A stretch of DNA of 64,000 nt, taken from Symbiodinium natans (lineage: Eukaryota > Sar > Dinophyceae > Suessiales > Symbiodiniaceae). A program made the position numbers and the translations under genes. Location: assembly GCA_905221605.1 (NCBI GenBank), contig CAJNDS010002320.1, positions 258,440-322,439 on the forward strand, written 5' to 3'. This document shows positions 62,501-64,000 of this stretch, piece after piece. Positions within the stretch are counted from its first letter, which is position 1, and every line of letters begins with the position of its first letter. Below the pieces are notes generated by a model. It made no database searches. It was not told the origin of the DNA and saw only the letters and a list, made by a program, of their open reading frames with translations.

Positions 62501-64000
62501 CACTGCCCCACATGCGTCCCTACAAACTCGCCTGAGGGTGTGAACGTGTTCGGTTTGGTAGATTCCGGCGCAACGCATCCTTTAAGACCAGCATCGTCAC
62601 AGGAGGAGTGGCTCGAGGCAGAGCAGGTGGAGGTGGGTTTAGCGGGGGGCCACGCGTCCCACATGCGCATCACCAAACACGGGGTGATACTCACGCCTCC
62701 CGGGAGGGATGGGCTGCCAGCTGCAATTGTGCCGTTGGGACAGCTCGTCACGCGGTTGGGTTACATGTTGAGTTGGGCAGCTGATGAGTGTTTCTTGCGT
62801 TCCCCTGAGGGTGAGCTCACCACGTTGAGGGTTCAGAACGGTTGCCCTGTGATTGAGCATGATAGGGCATTGACGCTAATCGCTGAGTTGGAGGCTCAGC
62901 GTAAAAACGCACGCAGCACGTTTGCAAACCGCACTGCAAACGAGGTCTCTTCAACCCTCGTCATAGCCAAAGCACTTCAGGCCTTTGGCTTGCCCCTTGG
63001 AGGGCAGGATGAGCACGTAAGTCCAAGTCTGAACCCAGGGTGGGGACATGGAATAAGTGCCCAAATGACCGCGCCCATTTGGTCAGGGCAAACCCCCCTT
63101 TTGGAGCCAAAAAAGGGGGTTTGTGGGACCCAAATTTTGGATCCCAAAGTGTGCCTGCAGCAGTCCTCAACCATTTGGTTCAGGTTGGACGCCGACGATG
63201 AGTGTGACGACAACCCCACACGATACCAGCTTGATGGTGATGGGGATTCAAGCATCTATGATTTGGACTGGACTCGTCTGCCACTCTCGCCGCTCGGAAG
63301 AGATGGGCCTGCACAGGTGTCAGGTCCACTGCCGTGTTGTCCGGGCAGGTTTAGTTTAGATGGTTTTGGTGGGTTTTGCATGTTTGGGCTGCGTGAGGTC
63401 CAGCCAACAAACTGCCAGGACCTAGCCACCAGGCCAGGAGGAGAGCACGAAACCACAGTGCCCAGCAGTGTTGCAGTTCCAGCAACCTCCCCCCGGGAGG
63501 GCGGGACCCGGGTCGCACGCCAACGTCTGACGGCAAACCTCCTTTTTCAGCTGCTGTTATTGTGTCTGTTGTTGCTTGGCGTGCGTGGCGCAGTGTTTGC
63601 ACCGTGCCCTGGTGTCCGGAACCCTCCCGCAGCAGCTTCAGGCACTCCAGTACCGTACTGGGTCGAGGAGGAGCAGTGCGTTAGGTTGTGGGGTTTGAGC
63701 GGTGTCGTGCCGGAGCCTCCTGTCCAGGAGGAGTCCCAACAACCCCTTGCAGAACGTGTGCTGCTTACGACTGTGCGTTTAGCTGCAGCAGCAGATGGCC
63801 TTGTGACAGCAGTTTGTTGGCGCATGCCAGGGGTTTACCTGTTCCGCAAACGTGATCATCCTGTTTGTGCGGTATTCATGCTGTTTGTCTTTTTGCAAGT
63901 CGTAGGCGCCGCCAGCCAGCAGGATGAAGAGCCCGAAGACATGTTGCTTCCAGTTCCCTTAGACGCCGACCTGATGCTTGCAGTTTGCATTTTCGGTATC
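59528..64000 (+). CDS. Ty1/copia-type Gag-protease polyprotein (continues past window)
   Basis: One uninterrupted frame of 1491 codons from the ATG at 59528 to the last base, with no stop and no intron. Order: Pro/Gly/Ser-rich N-terminus; coiled coil at about residues 305-356 (QEMENQRLRQLLERSEQRER); Gag core (LEFQDWLELVSGLMTDLSDS, then SRWHRRCLECGMVAPDPSIL); CCCH finger at residue 851 (CRFFLTVKGCRSGPKCKFAH); CCHC knuckle at residue 884 (CLACGSEEHRARDC); retropepsin active site at about residue 1012 (LVDSGATH). Gag packages element RNA, and the protease cleaves the polyprotein. Integrase, reverse transcriptase and RNase H, expected downstream in copia order, are not reached. Residues about 1337-1356 (LLFQLLLLCLLLLGVRGAVF) and about 1448-1462 are hydrophobic, which is unusual here. 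The intact frame suggests a young copy. The copia assignment rests on Gag and protease resemblance to dinoflagellate copia elements, so it is less certain than retrotransposon identity. Confidence 0.8.
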   Translation, partial: MAGLGLGIGELATPLVPSAQPAGGSHQQVMSPTQGYGTVPVHPSPPPGRDGMPERAQMHSSTPEAPTAGIEGGLGFGEDMAAGRAGASIDPLEGMQHSSTTTAGGMLQGVPRSMPRALQPPGGSPGPEANTEHSPDILREYRQVTDQGGDSGSGGIGLTGEAPGVEGFVTPRSQQGLPAIAEMVEGIPGVVLSRVSEFFRVARTEVQTQTQSPPRTVFAQASPGAVSRVRALEDGSVGSSESPLVGSHGTQTTFAPGPRREAPLLNAEMLQRMQAIEQRAPLIYPRVVAPERPSSRTESSSLPQEAIQAEVARQLAGFEARAQAQEMENQRLRQLLERSEQRERSMREVVSMQAQTPSGPPLIPNAAHAHVEAPLPAPSAHQVQDATLQVMDALRAPASASGFWSNLWSGLQGSQRLPSNATPPGRAGHVREPLAQSAQVAQVPGTAQDAQVPGTHRASSGPDPPSQPENLGLGQMRADGTNSGTSPHARPENLGLWQIPANPQVSGGFASAAGQTPPGRVGQVPDAQVPHVSASTAAQVPGSVVDALVLGVQQLQSLQAQQLKVKGDDAPEAVKPGITTLPKLVAPDPSGGSLEFQDWLELVSGLMTDLSDSSQLWWTSVLQLARDAFACWSTSSPVERLRVAPDDRTEIVEGKWSRVNARACSMLLESLDASVKADIIARRATQNAAHIMYRLHTIYQPGGTSERDLILRNLHDPPPFEDVAAGVSLLRSWSRWHRRCLECGMVAPDPSILARGLTTVTAQHIAENADVQFRTQCVRSALHIDLHPSGDEVLDYHKHLLAEFETMAGGIDARKVDPNPKVQVLNAAADASGGGNRPSGKGAGGGGAKPCRFFLTVKGCRSGPKCKFAHNMSELPKTERDKKCLACGSEEHRARDCKAGKAKQDSTAQPSTPTLQAADPIRESDSAAVSSTSSASQPIVPATPVNASMVEFVQEALRAIRQVEANERAEVSVKASGGDAARNPSMQSLTIHCPTCVPTNSPEGVNVFGLVDSGATHPLRPASSQEEWLEAEQVEVGLAGGHASHMRITKHGVILTPPGRDGLPAAIVPLGQLVTRLGYMLSWAADECFLRSPEGELTTLRVQNGCPVIEHDRALTLIAELEAQRKNARSTFANRTANEVSSTLVIAKALQAFGLPLGGQDEHVSPSLNPGWGHGISAQMTAPIWSGQTPLLEPKKGVCGTQILDPKVCLQQSSTIWFRLDADDECDDNPTRYQLDGDGDSSIYDLDWTRLPLSPLGRDGPAQVSGPLPCCPGRFSLDGFGGFCMFGLREVQPTNCQDLATRPGGEHETTVPSSVAVPATSPREGGTRVARQRLTANLLFQLLLLCLLLLGVRGAVFAPCPGVRNPPAAASGTPVPYWVEEEQCVRLWGLSGVVPEPPVQEESQQPLAERVLLTTVRLAAAADGLVTAVCWRMPGVYLFRKRDHPVCAVFMLFVFLQVVGAASQQDEEPEDMLLPVPLDADLMLAVCIFGI
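62078..62218 (+). other. Nucleocapsid zinc-binding region (CCCH plus CCHC)
   Basis: C-x8-C-x5-C-x3-H starting at residue 851, followed 33 residues later by C-x2-C-x4-H-x4-C. Pairing a CCCH finger with a retroviral-type knuckle is characteristic of the dinoflagellate Gag proteins I know of. Confidence 0.85.
62540..62600 (+). other. Retropepsin active site
   Basis: VFGLVDSGATHPLRPAS: the D-S-G-A-T-H variant of the aspartic protease signature, catalytic aspartate at about residue 1012. Confidence 0.85.

Noticed and set aside
1-64000. tRNA, rRNA, 5S, U-snRNA or spliced-leader RNA genes, and relict spliced-leader sequence
   Set aside because: Looked for cloverleaf arms, conserved rRNA blocks and the dinoflagellate spliced-leader core by eye and saw none. 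A covariance-model search would be decisive.

Overview
The window looks like nuclear DNA of a dinoflagellate, most likely a member of or relative of Symbiodiniaceae. The evidence is: (i) genes broken into small exons whose introns use GT, GC and GA donors with AG acceptors; (ii) all recognisable genes in the first 25 kb lying on the + strand in a unidirectional cluster; (iii) TTTAGGG-type telomere-like repeats; (iv) a Gag/protease polyprotein of the kind I associate with dinoflagellate Ty1/copia elements. The species cannot be fixed from this sequence alone.

Region 1 (about 0.3-25.3 kb) is genic. It opens with unrecognised exon-like segments (0.3-4.4 kb). Next comes a C5-cytosine DNA methyltransferase gene (catalytic part 5.35-7.21 kb) for which I could place eight phase-consistent exons. 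Two tandem paralogues of an unrecognised protein family follow (8.13-11.42 kb and 11.89-15.30 kb); the last exons and 3' flank of the second are duplicated in tandem (14.80-16.19 and 16.19-17.60 kb). The last gene (about 17.6-25.3 kb) encodes a transposase-like protein; its N-terminal zinc finger seems to be split by a 3.2 kb stretch with inverted-repeat arms. The pentamer AGTCG is strongly over-represented on the coding strand of this region, mostly in exons.

Region 2 (about 25.4-59.3 kb) has no convincing gene. It is a mosaic of some 70 telomere-like arrays, (TTTAGGG)n or (CCCTAAA)n, in both orientations. They are separated by 50-500 bp spacers rich in short inverted-repeat elements resembling MITEs. 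In several places an array sits inside a MITE or a simple repeat, once with a clean 9 bp target-site-like duplication, so the arrays behave as insertions.

Region 3 (59.5-64.0 kb) is the 5' part of a retrotransposon. One uninterrupted reading frame runs from 59528 through the window end (at least 1491 codons): coiled coil, Gag, CCCH finger, CCHC knuckle and retropepsin, followed by an unexpected stretch with two hydrophobic segments. Its 5' side abuts a telomere-like array.

All exon coordinates are by-eye models without transcript support. Counts were made by hand, and family assignments come from recognised motifs, not from a search.
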